Below, one piece after another: positions 7,445 to 15,847 of a stretch of 64,000 nucleotides of DNA. Below the pieces are notes generated by a model. That model worked only from the letters and a program-made list of their open reading frames with translations, was not told the DNA's origin and made no database searches. Source of the stretch: Nocardioides salarius (GTDB lineage: Bacteria > Actinomycetota > Actinomycetes > Propionibacteriales > Nocardioidaceae); NCBI RefSeq assembly GCF_016907435.1, contig NZ_JAFBBZ010000001.1:1612001-1676000 (forward strand), read 5' to 3'. How positions within the stretch are numbered: position 1 is the first letter of the stretch; every line of letters begins with the position of its first letter. Both the position numbers and the translations under genes were made by a program.

Positions 7445-8581
7445 TCAGCCCTCGACCGGCACGTCGCGGTGCCAGGACTCCGTCACGTACTTCGTGCGCC
7501 AGCCCATCGAGGTGTAGAGCTCGTGGGCGTTGGTGGAGGAGTCCGCGTCGACCTCGAGGCCCACGCCGACCCGGCCGCGCCGCGCGGCGTCGCAGATGAT
7601 CGTGCGCAGCAGGCCCTTGGCCACGCCCCGCCCGCGGGCGGCCTCGATGACGCCGATGTAGGAGACGTAGGAGGAGTCGGGGCCGGTGGCGTTCTCCGAG
7701 ACGGTGCCGATCAGTGCGCCGACGGCCGGGTGCCGGCCCTCCTCGGAGGCCTCCAGGCCCTCGGGGACGTCCTCGACCATCTCGGCCAGCCACCAGTGGT
7801 TCCAGCGGTGCCCGGGGTCCTCGCGCAGCCGGTGCAGGAACTCGGCGTAGGACTCCTCGAAGTTGTTGAAGTGGTCGGTGAAGGACTGCTCGAGCACGTC
7901 GTGCACGGCGCGCAGGTCGGCCTCGTCGGGCAGGCCCTGGCCCTCGCGGTCGACGAGGCGGAAGCGCACGCCGCGCGCCTCCCACTCCTCGTTGTCGGGC
8001 ACCAGGTCGCGCTCCTCGGGGGCGACGGGGCGGTTCATCTGCCACCAGGTGCGCACCTTGCGGAAGCCGGCGCGGGTCAGCCAGTCGTACTGGCGCTCGT
8101 CGCCCTCGAAGGCGCCGGTGTCGATCTGCTGGGTCGGCAGGCCGCGGGCCTCGCCGACGGCGCGGGCCTGTGCGGCGGCCCACTCGAAGAGGGCGTCGGA
8201 GCACTTGCGCGCGATCGGCGGCGCCAGCTCGCGGCTGACGATGTGGGAGTAGAGCATCCGGCCGCCGGCGCGGTCGTGGACGCTGCCCCAGGCCTGGATG
8301 TGGCCCTCGGGGTCGCGGATCACCACGTTGGCGCGGGTGCGCAGGCCGTGCTCGGAGACCTCGACCAGCACGTCGTCGACACCGGCCCCGGCCCAGCCGC
8401 GCCCGTGGCGCTCGTGGGCGCGCAGCAGATGGGTCAGCCGGGCGACCTCGAAGCGGTCCTCGGCGTCGGGGGTGCCGACCTCCCAGCCCTCCGGCAGGGG
8501 CAGGTCGTCGAGGATCTCCCCCGGGTCGCTCTCGAAGCGGTTCTCGTCGGGCAGCGTCTCCTCGTCGTTCACGGGGGTCAT
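7445..8581 (-). CDS. Tandem GNAT-domain acetyltransferase
   Basis: 378 residues from ATG 8581; the frame stays open 66 bp further upstream but that stretch falls in a repeat. It contains two GNAT folds. The second is clear, with SYVSYIGVIEAARGRGVAKG (the V..xxRGxG acetyl-CoA pyrophosphate loop) and AHELYTSMGWRTKYVTESWH at the C-terminus. The first half carries LRTRANVVIRDPEGHIQAWG. The two-domain layout recalls mycothiol synthase MshD, but the sequence looks like a separate, uncharacterised actinobacterial group. It is convergent with the osmoprotectant ATPase, 20 bp apart. The substrate is unknown. Confidence 0.7.
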   Translation of the reverse strand: MTPVNDEETLPDENRFESDPGEILDDLPLPEGWEVGTPDAEDRFEVARLTHLLRAHERHGRGWAGAGVDDVLVEVSEHGLRTRANVVIRDPEGHIQAWGSVHDRAGGRMLYSHIVSRELAPPIARKCSDALFEWAAAQARAVGEARGLPTQQIDTGAFEGDERQYDWLTRAGFRKVRTWWQMNRPVAPEERDLVPDNEEWEARGVRFRLVDREGQGLPDEADLRAVHDVLEQSFTDHFNNFEESYAEFLHRLREDPGHRWNHWWLAEMVEDVPEGLEASEEGRHPAVGALIGTVSENATGPDSSYVSYIGVIEAARGRGVAKGLLRTIICDAARRGRVGVGLEVDADSSTNAHELYTSMGWRTKYVTESWHRDVPVEG

Positions 8582-8628
8582 GATGCCGTACGCCGCCTCG
8601 CCCGCTCGGGCCTGGTGGTGCCGGTCGC

Positions 8629-8680
8629 GGAACTGGCGCCGGCTCACGAGGAACTGGCGCCGGCTCGGCGGGTCGGGTCA
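8629..8680 (-). repeat. Diverged two-unit repeat adjoining a stop codon
   Basis: GGAACTGGCGCCGGCTC occurs at 8629-8645 and again at 8650-8666 (period 21). Read on the minus strand it follows TGACCCGACCC, whose TGA is the stop of the gene at 8678-9319. The layout (stop, CCCG, then GAGCCGGCGCCAGTTCC units) parallels the 22-bp arrays elsewhere (stop, CCCGG, ...GAACTTCC), so it looks like a degenerate relative. Confidence 0.6.
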
Positions 8681-9319
8681 GGCGCGGCGGCGGGCGCCGG
8701 CCTCGGCGGTGCGCCAGGCGGCGGTGACGGTCTCGATCTCGGCGCGCAGCACGTCGATCTCGGCCTCGAGCTCGGCGACACGCACGATGGCGTCGGCGGC
8801 GCGCTCCTCGGCCGACTCCAGGCTGCGGCTCAGCAGGCGGCCCTCCTTCTCGAGGTCGACGTTGCGGCGGTGGGCCACGTCGACCTGGCGGGCGCTGTCG
8901 GCGGCGCTGCGCTGGGTCTTGACCAGCTCGCTCTGCAGGTCGCCCAGGGCGCCCTCGCGCTCCTCGAGGCGGCTGGTCAGCTCGGCCACGCGGGCCGCGT
9001 GCTCGTCGGCGCGGGTCTCGGCCATCCGGCGGTAGGCCTGGGCCTGCTCGGCGCGGTCGCGGGCGGCGTCGCGGCGCGACTGCAGCAGCTCGGCGTGGGT
9101 GATGCGGGTGGCGGCGGCGCCGAGCACCACCGCGGCCAGGGCGGCGACGGTGACGAGCAGCGCCGAGCCGCTGGCGACCGCGCCCAGCACGAGCGCGGCC
9201 GAGAGGACCAGCAGCACCGTGGCGACGGTGAGGCGGGTCGAGCGCTGGCGACGCCGCGAGGCCCGCGTGGCGGATGTGACGGGCGTGGCCTGCGTGGCTC
9301 CAGCGACAGAAGAGGACAT
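8678..9319 (-). CDS. Membrane-anchored coiled-coil protein of unknown function
   Basis: 213 residues from ATG 9319. Two adjacent hydrophobic segments (about residues 30-75: LTVATVLLVLSAALVLGAVA and LLVTVAALAAVVLGAAA) form a membrane hairpin. They are followed by about 130 residues of heptad-rich, charged coiled coil (SRLEEREGALGDLQSELVKT and similar). No enzyme motif is visible. The cytoplasmic rod could scaffold or tether something at the membrane (inference). It follows DUF3180 in the folate operon direction, a slot where mycobacteria carry another small membrane protein (Rv3604c), but similarity is not evident. Confidence 0.7.
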   Translation of the reverse strand: MSSSVAGATQATPVTSATRASRRRQRSTRLTVATVLLVLSAALVLGAVASGSALLVTVAALAAVVLGAAATRITHAELLQSRRDAARDRAEQAQAYRRMAETRADEHAARVAELTSRLEEREGALGDLQSELVKTQRSAADSARQVDVAHRRNVDLEKEGRLLSRSLESAEERAADAIVRVAELEAEIDVLRAEIETVTAAWRTAEAGARRRA

Positions 9320-9325
9320 GGGCCC

Positions 9326-9331
9326 AGGCTA
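9326..9331 (-). promoter_or_regulatory. -10 element formed by the upstream stop codon
   Basis: TAGCCT on the minus strand, exactly 6 nt (GGGCCC) before ATG 9319. Its first three bases are the TAG stop codon of the DUF3180 gene, so the coiled-coil gene can be transcribed leaderless from within the operon. Confidence 0.6.
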
Positions 9332-9826
9332 GGCGTCCGCGTCGTCTCCCGGGACGCGACACGCGCGCTCGAGCAGCAGCCCGCACGCGACGACGCCCAC
9401 ACCGGCCAGCGCCGCGAGGCCCGACCAGAGCATCCGCTGGCCGGCCAGCTCGGCGTTGAGGCCCAGCCAGGACAGCGCGTAGCCGGCGTACCCCGCGCCG
9501 ACGAGGGCGCCGACGTACGCGCTGGCGCGGCCGAAGGCCAGCCGGTTCACCGCGCGGTGCGCCTCCATCGGCTCGTGGCGCACCTGCAGCGCGGCGTGGG
9601 TGTGCCGGGCGGTGACGCCGACGACGAGGGCGAGCAGGCCGAGCAGGACCGGCTGCACCCAGGTGACGACCGGCGCCGAGCCGAGCCAGGCGATCGTGAC
9701 GGGTCGCGCCAGCCAGCCGGCCACCAGGCCCACCACGATCGCGGCGGTCAGCGCCGCGGGCGAGGTGGGGCGCAGGCGTCCCCCGCCCGGCCCGTCGGGC
9801 TCACCCGGTCGGCCGGGGTCGCTCAC
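9329..9826 (-). CDS. DUF3180 membrane protein
   Basis: 165 residues from GTG 9826, overlapping the folK stop by four bases (GTGA). Four hydrophobic segments are visible (AALTAAIVVGLVAGWLARPV, VVTWVQPVLLGLLALVVGV, ASAYVGALVGAGYAGYALSW, LWSGLAALAGVGVVACGLLL). The family is found directly after folK in Actinobacteria (Rv3605c in M. tuberculosis), which this copy conserves. Its role is unknown. A conserved loop, RHTHAALQVRHEPMEAHRAV, lies between helices 2 and 3. Confidence 0.85.
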   Translation of the reverse strand: MSDPGRPGEPDGPGGGRLRPTSPAALTAAIVVGLVAGWLARPVTIAWLGSAPVVTWVQPVLLGLLALVVGVTARHTHAALQVRHEPMEAHRAVNRLAFGRASAYVGALVGAGYAGYALSWLGLNAELAGQRMLWSGLAALAGVGVVACGLLLERACRVPGDDADA

Positions 9827-10392
9827 TCGACCGCGAGCGTGAGGTCCTCGCGCAGCGTGACGCCCTCGATGCCGGTCTCGGCCAGCAGGTCGGCGATCGG
9901 GCCCCGGCCGGGCAGGGTCGCGTCGGGCTCGAGGTCGAACCACGGCTTGAGCACGAAGGCGCGCTCGGCGGCGCGGGGGTGGGGCAGGCGCAGGTGCGGC
10001 TCGTCGCTGCGGCGGTCACCGACCACGATCAGGTCGACGTCGAGGGTGCGCGGGGCGTTGGGCACCTCGCTGCGCTCGCGCTCGAAGGCGTCCTCGATGG
10101 CCAGGGCCCGGTCCATCAGGCGGTTGGCCGCCAGCGTGGTGTCGATGAGCACCACCGCGTTGAGGTAGGGGCGGGCGCCCTCAGGGGAGTCGACCGGCTC
10201 GGTCTCGTAGACCGGCGAGATGCCGGTGACCCACACGTCGGGGGTGTCGGCGATCGCGTTGACCGCGCCCTGGAGCATGGCCATCCGCTCGCCCAGGTTG
10301 GAGCCGACCGCCAGCACGGCGCGACGGATCGGACGCATCTCACCGGTGAGGGTGTCGGCGTTGATGATGTGCGGGTTGGGCGTCTCAGTCAC
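9823..10392 (-). CDS. folK: 2-amino-4-hydroxy-6-hydroxymethyldihydropteridine pyrophosphokinase
   Basis: 189 residues from GTG 10392, overlapping the folB stop (GTGA). HPPK transfers pyrophosphate from ATP to 6-hydroxymethyl-7,8-dihydropterin in folate synthesis. It has VGSNLGERMAML at the N-terminus, TEPVDSPEGARPYLNAVV, and the family signature PRTLDVDLIVVGD with the Mg-binding aspartates, then LPHPRAAERAFVLKPW. A roughly 20-residue extension precedes the fold. It is the last enzyme gene of the folE-folP-folB-folK set and is followed by DUF3180, as in mycobacteria. Confidence 0.95.
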   Translation of the reverse strand: MTETPNPHIINADTLTGEMRPIRRAVLAVGSNLGERMAMLQGAVNAIADTPDVWVTGISPVYETEPVDSPEGARPYLNAVVLIDTTLAANRLMDRALAIEDAFERERSEVPNAPRTLDVDLIVVGDRRSDEPHLRLPHPRAAERAFVLKPWFDLEPDATLPGRGPIADLLAETGIEGVTLREDLTLAVE

Positions 10393-10760
10393 GTCGAGTC
10401 CTCGCGTCTCCGGGTGATCGTCAGCGTGACGTCCGAGAAGGTCGCGCTGATGGGGGCGTGCGGCTTGTGGACCGTGATCCGGGCCCATTCAACACGGTCG
10501 TCCTGCAAGCAGACATCGGCGACCCGCTGGGCCAGCGTCTCGATCAGGTCGACCGGCTCGCGCTCCACCGCGGTCTTGACCGCGGTCACGAGACTTCCGT
10601 AGTCGACGGTGTCGCGCAAGTCGTCCGAGGCGGCGGCCGGGGCGGTGTCGACACCGAGCGCGAGGTCGAGCACGAAGGACTGCCCCTCGCGCTTCTCGTG
10701 CTCCAGGACGCCGTGGTGGGCGAAGCACTCGACGCCCAGGACGGCGATCTCGTCGGTCAT
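10389..10760 (-). CDS. folB: Dihydroneopterin aldolase
   Basis: 123 residues from ATG 10760, overlapping the folP stop (ATGA). It cleaves 7,8-dihydroneopterin to 6-hydroxymethyl-dihydropterin and glycolaldehyde. It shows the family pattern AVLGVECFAHHGVLEHEKRE, the DYGSLVTAV segment, ETLAQRVADVCL with the catalytic-site glutamate, and WARITVHKPHAPI. The length is normal for the octameric DHNA family. It lies in the middle of the folate operon and is translationally coupled to both neighbours. Confidence 0.95.
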   Translation of the reverse strand: MTDEIAVLGVECFAHHGVLEHEKREGQSFVLDLALGVDTAPAAASDDLRDTVDYGSLVTAVKTAVEREPVDLIETLAQRVADVCLQDDRVEWARITVHKPHAPISATFSDVTLTITRRREDST

Positions 10761-11629
10761 GGGCGGCCCTCCTCCGACGGCGTCTCGGTGCGTATCGCGG
10801 CCAGGGCGGCCAACGCGTCGCGAGCAGACCGTACGTCGTGCACCCGCACCCCCCACACCCCGGCCCGGGCCAGCTCGAGCACCACCGCCAGGTGGGCGGC
10901 CTCGCGCTCGCCGACCGGACGCGGCCCGGCGTCGTCGGCGAGCAGGGTGCCGAGGAAGGTCTTGCGGCTGGCTCCCACCAGCAGCCGGTGCCCCATCGCG
11001 AGCAGCGGGTCGAGGTCGCGCAGCAGCTCCCAGCTGTGGGCGGCGGTCTTGGCGAAGCCCAGGCCGGGGTCGAGCACGATCCGGTCGTCGGCCACGCCGG
11101 CCGCCCGGATCGCCTCGACGCGCTCCTCGAGCTCGCGGCAGACCGCGGCCACCACCCCGCCCGGGTCGTCGTAGACCGCGAAGTCGCGCATCCGGTCGCT
11201 GTGGGCGCGCCAGTGCATCGCCACGTACGTCGCACCCGCGTCGGCCACCACGTCCAGCACCGCCGGGTCGGCCAGCCCGCCGGAGACGTCGTTGACCGCG
11301 ACCGCACCGGCCTCCAGGGCCGCCTCGGCGACCTCGTGGCGCATCGTGTCGACCGAGACGAGCGCCCCCGCGCCCGCCAGCTCGCGGATCACCGGCACCA
11401 CGCGGGCCAGCTCCTCGGCGACCAGCGGCCGGGTCGCCCCGGGACGGGTGGACTCCCCGCCGATGTCGAGCAGGTCGGCGCCCTGCTCGAGCAGCGCCAG
11501 GCCGTGGGCGACCGCGTCGGCGGGGGCGGCGTACCGGCCGCCGTCGGAGAAGGAGTCGGGGGTGACGTTGACGACGCCCATCACGCGCGGGCGCCCCAGC
11601 GGCACGGCCAGCGCGGGGATCATCGACAC
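10757..11629 (-). CDS. folP: Dihydropteroate synthase
   Basis: 290 residues from GTG 11629 (GAGG lies about 10 nt upstream; ATG 11623 is an alternative). It condenses p-aminobenzoate with hydroxymethyl-dihydropterin pyrophosphate. Both signature motifs are present: GVVNVTPDSFSDGGRY near residue 18 and LLDIGGESTRPGATRPL near residue 55. The VGASRKTFLGTLLAD loop near residue 225 binds pterin and sulfa drugs. It starts 23 bp after the folE stop and its end overlaps folB. No second, non-catalytic folP is in the window. Confidence 0.96.
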   Translation of the reverse strand: MSMIPALAVPLGRPRVMGVVNVTPDSFSDGGRYAAPADAVAHGLALLEQGADLLDIGGESTRPGATRPLVAEELARVVPVIRELAGAGALVSVDTMRHEVAEAALEAGAVAVNDVSGGLADPAVLDVVADAGATYVAMHWRAHSDRMRDFAVYDDPGGVVAAVCRELEERVEAIRAAGVADDRIVLDPGLGFAKTAAHSWELLRDLDPLLAMGHRLLVGASRKTFLGTLLADDAGPRPVGEREAAHLAVVLELARAGVWGVRVHDVRSARDALAALAAIRTETPSEEGRP

Positions 11630-11652
11630 GTCGGGAACACCTCGGGGACGGC

Positions 11653-12276
11653 TCAGCGGCGGGTGGTGCCGTGGATGAGGGCCATCGCCTCGGCGCGGGT
11701 GGCCCGGTCGGTCAGCATCGTGCCCCGCACGGCCGAGGTCACGGTGCGCGCGCCGGCCTTGCGGACCCCGCGCATGGTCATGCACAGGTGCTCGGCCTCG
11801 ATGACCACGACGGCGCCGCGCGCCTCGAGGATCGTCATCAGCGCGTCGACCACCTGGGTGGTCAGCCGCTCCTGGACCTGGGGGCGCTGGGCGTAGACGT
11901 CGACGAGGCGGGCGAGCTTGGAGATGCCGGTGATCTTGCCGCTCTCGGCGGGGATGTAGCCCACGTGCGCCACCCCGGTGAAGGGCACCAGGTGGTGCTC
12001 GCACATCGACCACAGCTCGATGTCGCGCACCAGCACCATCTCGTCGTGGCCGAGGTCGAAGGTGGTGGTCAGGACGTCCTCGGCGCGCATCCGCAGCCCG
12101 GCGGTGACCTCGGCGTACGCCCGCGCCACGCGGGCCGGCGTCTCGAGCAGGCCCTCGCGGTCGGGGTCCTCCCCGATGGCCAGCAGCAGCTCGCGCACCG
12201 CGGCCTCGGCCCGCGCCTGGTCGAAGGCGGGCACGTCGGCCGGGTCGCGCTCGGCGAGCGTGATCGGGTCGGTCAC
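11653..12276 (-). CDS. folE: GTP cyclohydrolase I
   Basis: 207 residues from GTG 12276, overlapping the ftsH stop (GTGA). It converts GTP to 7,8-dihydroneopterin triphosphate, the first step of folate synthesis. The zinc/catalytic motif [20 protein letters not shown], the [20 protein letters not shown] segment (here [13 protein letters not shown]), and the C-terminal [16 protein letters not shown] with its zinc Cys are all present. The length is typical for a type IA enzyme. Coupling to ftsH is conserved with M. tuberculosis. Confidence 0.97.
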   Translation of the reverse strand: MTDPITLAERDPADVPAFDQARAEAAVRELLLAIGEDPDREGLLETPARVARAYAEVTAGLRMRAEDVLTTTFDLGHDEMVLVRDIELWSMCEHHLVPFTGVAHVGYIPAESGKITGISKLARLVDVYAQRPQVQERLTTQVVDALMTILEARGAVVVIEAEHLCMTMRGVRKAGARTVTSAVRGTMLTDRATRAEAMALIHGTTRR

Positions 12277-14324
12277 GGCCGCGACTGGCCGTCGCCGGGC
12301 GTGGGAGGGCCGCCGTGCACGTCGCCCCCGGAGCCCGGCGGCGTCACCACGGCGCCGGCACCGGCGTCGTCACCGGCGCGGTCGCTGCCGTTGGCGCGGG
12401 CCCGGTCGCGGATCTCCTGCGGGACCTCGACCGCGGGCACCTCGGAGGGCCGGCGGTGGGGCGACCCGGTCCAGGCCGGGCGCGCCTGGCGGCGGCGCAG
12501 CGGCTCGAAGACCTCGGCGATCTGCTCCTTGTCGAGCGTCTCCTTGTCGAGGAGCACCAGCACGAGCGAGTCGAGCACGTCGCGGTTCTCCTCCAGGATG
12601 TCGAAGGCCTCCTGGTGGGCGGCGGCCAGCAGGTTCCTGGTCTCCTGGTCGACCTTGGCGGCGACGTCCTCGGAGTAGTTGCGCTGGTGGCCCAGGTCGC
12701 GGCCCAGGAACGGCTCGGAGTTGGAGTCGCCCAGCTTGATCGCGCCCAGGGTCTCGGTCATGCCGTACTGGGTGACCATCGCGCGGGCCAGGTTGGTGGC
12801 CTTCTCGATGTCGTTGCCGGCGCCGGTGGTCGGGTCGTGGAAGATCAGCTCCTCGGCCGCCCGGCCGCCGAGCATGTAGGCCAGCTGGTCGAGCATCTGC
12901 GAGCGCGGCTGGGAGTACTTGTCCTCGTCGGGCAGCACCATCGTGTAGCCGAGCGCGCGTCCACGCGGCAGGATCGTGATCTTGTGGACCGGGTCGTTGC
13001 CCGGCAGCGCCGCCGCGACCAGGGCGTGGCCGCCCTCGTGGTAGGCGGTGATGAGCTTCTCCTTCTCGCTCATCAGGCGCGAGCTGCGCTGCGGGCCGGC
13101 GATCACGCGGTCGATGGCCTCGTCGAGCGAGATGTTGGTGATCTGCTTCTCGTCGTTGCGCGCGGTCAGCAGGGCGGCCTCGTTGAGCACGTTGGCCAGG
13201 TCGGCGCCGGTGAAGCCGGGCGTACGACGGGCGTAGGAGCGCAGGTCGATGTCGGGAGCCATCGGCTTGCCCTGCGAGTGCACCTCGAGGATCTTCTGGC
13301 GACCGTCGAGGTCGGGAGCGTCGACCCCGATCTGGCGGTCGAAGCGCCCGGGCCGCAGCAGGGCCGGGTCGAGGACGTCGGGACGGTTGGTGGCGGCGAT
13401 GAGGATGACCCCGCCGCGCACGTCGAAGCCGTCCATCTCGACCAGCAGCTGGTTGAGGGTCTGCTCGCGCTCGTCGTGGCCGCCGCCCATGCCGGCGCCG
13501 CGGTGCCGGCCCACGGCGTCGATCTCGTCGATGAAGACGATGGCCGGGGCGTTCTCCTTGGCCTGCTCGAAGAGGTCACGCACCCGCGAGGCGCCGACAC
13601 CGACGAACATCTCGACGAAGTCGGAGCCGGAGATGGAGTAGAAGGGCACGCCCGCCTCGCCGGCGACGGCGCGCGCGAGCAGGGTCTTGCCGGTGCCCGG
13701 GGGGCCGTAGAGCAGCACGCCCTTGGGGATCTTGGCGCCGACCGCCTGGAACTTGGCGGGCTCCTGGAGGAACTCCTTGATCTCGCCGAGCTCCTCGATC
13801 GCCTCGTTGGCCCCGGCGACGTCGGCGAAGGTCGAGGTGGGCATGTCCTTGGAGATCAGCTTGGCCTTGGACTTGCCGAACTGCATCACGCCGCGGCCGC
13901 CGCCGCCCTGCATGTTGTTGAGCAGCCACAGGAAGACGATGAAGATGATGATGAGCGGCAGGAACGAGAAGAGGAACGAGCTCAGCGCGCTCGGGCGCGA
14001 GATCTCGGTCTTGAGCTCCTCGATCTCGCCGTTGCTGACCTGCATGCTCGCCGCGTTGTAGAGGCGCGGCTGGGTGCCCTGCACCCAGTAGGAGAAGACC
14101 TCGGCCCCCTCCTCGCGCACGCCGTCGTCGAGGGTCGCGCGGATCTCCTGGTCGCCGTCGACGAAGGTCAGCTCCTCGACCTCGCCCGACTCGATGTAGG
14201 CGGCCATCTCGGAGGCGGGGATCTCGTCCCCGCCGCTGCTGGGGGCCAGGAACTGCAGGGCGAGCAGGACGCCGACCACGGCGACCACGATCCACAGCCA
14301 GGGACCCTTGACAAAGCGCTTCAC
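12273..14324 (-). CDS. ftsH: ATP-dependent zinc metalloprotease FtsH
   Basis: 683 residues from GTG 14324, with GAGAGAAG just upstream. It is a membrane-bound AAA+ protease that degrades misfolded and regulatory membrane and soluble proteins. It has an N-terminal membrane helix ([19 protein letters not shown]), an extracytoplasmic domain, a second helix ([20 protein letters not shown]), Walker [11 protein letters not shown], Walker [12 protein letters not shown], the second region of homology [20 protein letters not shown], the zinc motif [12 protein letters not shown] and an [11 protein letters not shown] segment. The Pro/Arg/Gly-rich tail after about residue 620 looks disordered. It is the first gene of the folate operon here. 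Confidence 0.97.
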   Translation of the reverse strand: MKRFVKGPWLWIVVAVVGVLLALQFLAPSSGGDEIPASEMAAYIESGEVEELTFVDGDQEIRATLDDGVREEGAEVFSYWVQGTQPRLYNAASMQVSNGEIEELKTEISRPSALSSFLFSFLPLIIIFIVFLWLLNNMQGGGGRGVMQFGKSKAKLISKDMPTSTFADVAGANEAIEELGEIKEFLQEPAKFQAVGAKIPKGVLLYGPPGTGKTLLARAVAGEAGVPFYSISGSDFVEMFVGVGASRVRDLFEQAKENAPAIVFIDEIDAVGRHRGAGMGGGHDEREQTLNQLLVEMDGFDVRGGVILIAATNRPDVLDPALLRPGRFDRQIGVDAPDLDGRQKILEVHSQGKPMAPDIDLRSYARRTPGFTGADLANVLNEAALLTARNDEKQITNISLDEAIDRVIAGPQRSSRLMSEKEKLITAYHEGGHALVAAALPGNDPVHKITILPRGRALGYTMVLPDEDKYSQPRSQMLDQLAYMLGGRAAEELIFHDPTTGAGNDIEKATNLARAMVTQYGMTETLGAIKLGDSNSEPFLGRDLGHQRNYSEDVAAKVDQETRNLLAAAHQEAFDILEENRDVLDSLVLVLLDKETLDKEQIAEVFEPLRRRQARPAWTGSPHRRPSEVPAVEVPQEIRDRARANGSDRAGDDAGAGAVVTPPGSGGDVHGGPPTPGDGQSRP

Positions 14325-14438
14325 GGACTTCTCTCGTCTCAGACGTCGAACGGACCGACGACGGTACATGCCCGCGTCAGGCTCATTCTCGCAGGCGACT
14401 GGTGATCGAGGGGGCCCGGGACGGCGCCCGGGTCGCGC

Positions 14439-14990
14439 TCAGGAGTAGACGTGCGGGGCGAGGGTGGCGATGTCGCGCAGGTTGCGGTACTTCTCGCGGT
14501 AGTCGAGGCCGTAGCCGACGACGAACTCGTTGGGGATGTCCCAGCCGACGTACTTGACGTCGACGGGCATCTGCAGCGCCTCGGGCTTGCGCAGCAGGGT
14601 GGCGATCTCGACGCTGGCCGGGTTGCGGCTGCTGAGGTTGGAGGTCAGCCACGACAGGGTCAGGCCGGTGTCGATGATCTCGTCGACGATCACCACGTGG
14701 CGCCCGGAGATGTCGGTGTCGAGGTCCTTGAGGATGCGCACCACGCCGCTGGACTTGGTGCCGGAGCCGTAGGAGCTCACCGCCATCCAGTCCATCTCGA
14801 GGTGGCGGGTGAAGGAGCGGGCCAGGTCGGCCATCACCATCACCGCACCGCGCAGGATGCCGACGATGAGGAGCTCCTCGCCCTCGTAGTCCTGCTCGAT
14901 CTGGGCGGCCATCTCCTTGAGCCGGTCCTGGATCTGTTCCTCGGTGAAGAGGACGTTGACGAGGTCGTGCTCCACGTGGGCAGAGTCCAT
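14439..14990 (-). CDS. hpt: Hypoxanthine phosphoribosyltransferase
   Basis: 183 residues from ATG 14990. It salvages hypoxanthine/guanine with PRPP to give IMP/GMP. The PRPP-binding signature VVIVDEIIDTGLTLSWL is near residue 100, the N-terminal IVGILRGAVMVMADLARSF supplies the pyrophosphate loop, and KYVGWDIPNEFVVGYGLDY supplies purine contacts. It lacks a Shine-Dalgarno, and TAGGCT sits six bases before the ATG, so it is probably leaderless. It sits between tilS and ftsH as in mycobacteria, but a frameshifted gene is inserted between it and tilS. Confidence 0.96.
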   Translation of the reverse strand: MDSAHVEHDLVNVLFTEEQIQDRLKEMAAQIEQDYEGEELLIVGILRGAVMVMADLARSFTRHLEMDWMAVSSYGSGTKSSGVVRILKDLDTDISGRHVVIVDEIIDTGLTLSWLTSNLSSRNPASVEIATLLRKPEALQMPVDVKYVGWDIPNEFVVGYGLDYREKYRNLRDIATLAPHVYS

Positions 14991-14996
14991 GGAGGC

Positions 14997-15002
14997 AGCC
15001 TA
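14997..15002 (-). promoter_or_regulatory. -10 element, probable leaderless promoter of hpt
   Basis: TAGGCT on the minus strand, then six bases (GCCTCC), then ATG 14990. Confidence 0.6.
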
Positions 15003-15028
15003 ATGGTGGGCGCGGACGCCGGGCCCGG

Positions 15029-15779
15029 CTACCCCTTCTTCCTCACCACGCGCAGGGTGAAGGTGCCCGAGGTGGCGCGGTGGGCGGCGTCGCCGGCGTA
15101 GTCGACGTCGACGTCGTAGCGGCCCGGGGTGCGCACCCGGCCCAGCTGGGCGACGAGGCGGCCGCGGTCGCGCCGGCGCAGCACCGTGGTCGCGGCGACA
15201 CCCCGCCCGGGTCCGTCGAGCGCCATCGAGACCAGCCCGGTGGGGATGCTCCCGCGCCTGCCCCCCCAGCTGGGCGACGAGCTCGACGCGGCGACCGGCC
15301 CGCACCGTCAGGCCCCCCTTGCCCGCCGTGGAGCTGAGGGTGACCGACGGGCGGGGCAGCGCGACCAGCTCGACCGGTGCGCCGAGGCCGGCGCGGTCGG
15401 CCCTGCCCTTGACGACGTCGACCCGGGTCGGCCGGTAGCCGGCGCGGGCCAGGACCACCGCGTAGGTGCCGGCCGGCACGTGCATGGCGAAGTAGCCGTG
15501 GTCGATCTCGTTGTCGGGGCTGGCGTAGCTGAGGTCGGTGGCCGCCACCGTCTCCTCGCGCTTGGTCACCCGCAGCGCGGTGACCTCGACGTCGTCGAGC
15601 GGCCTGGCCGTGCGCGAGTCGACGACCTGGCCGTGGATGATCGAGCGCCCGGTCTCCCCCACCGCCGGGGCGCGGGCGCCTGTGGGCCGCTCGGCGCCGG
15701 TCGCCTGGGCGAACGGCACCACCAGGGCGGCGGTGACGACGGCGGCGATGCCTGCGCGACGCAGGGTCGTGGTCTGCAT
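15029..15779 (-). pseudogene. Secreted carboxypeptidase-regulatory/Ig-like domain protein, frameshifted
   Basis: From ATG 15779 the frame gives a signal peptide (RRAGIAAVVTAALVVPFAQA), then a carboxypeptidase-D regulatory-like domain (IIHGQVVDSRTARPLDDVEV ... YFAMHVPAGTYAVVLARAGY). It then loses frame at a run of seven C (plus strand, 15261-15267). Deleting one base restores a continuous frame: QLGGRRGSIPTGLVSMALDG, then DVDVDYAGDAAHRATSGTFT, an Ig-like repeat ending at 15029 in RVVRKKG. The repaired protein would be 249 residues. Homopolymer sequencing error, true mutation and slippage-based phase variation all fit. The function is probably extracellular binding; it is unassigned. Confidence 0.7.
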
Positions 15780-15847
15780 GCGCCGAGTATGGGGCTGGGA
15801 CGGCGCGGGCGGAGCCGTTTCGGCCCTGTTCCCCCGCGAGCCGGCGC

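Noticed and set aside
6441-10168. Very long open frames (about 900-980 codons) on both strands over the osmoprotectant and GNAT genes
   Set aside because: They cross several well-supported genes and show only shadow composition.
14400-14438. CCCGGG-CGCCGT-CCCGGG as hpt terminator
   Set aside because: The stem is only 6 bp and made of self-complementary hexamers; too weak to list.
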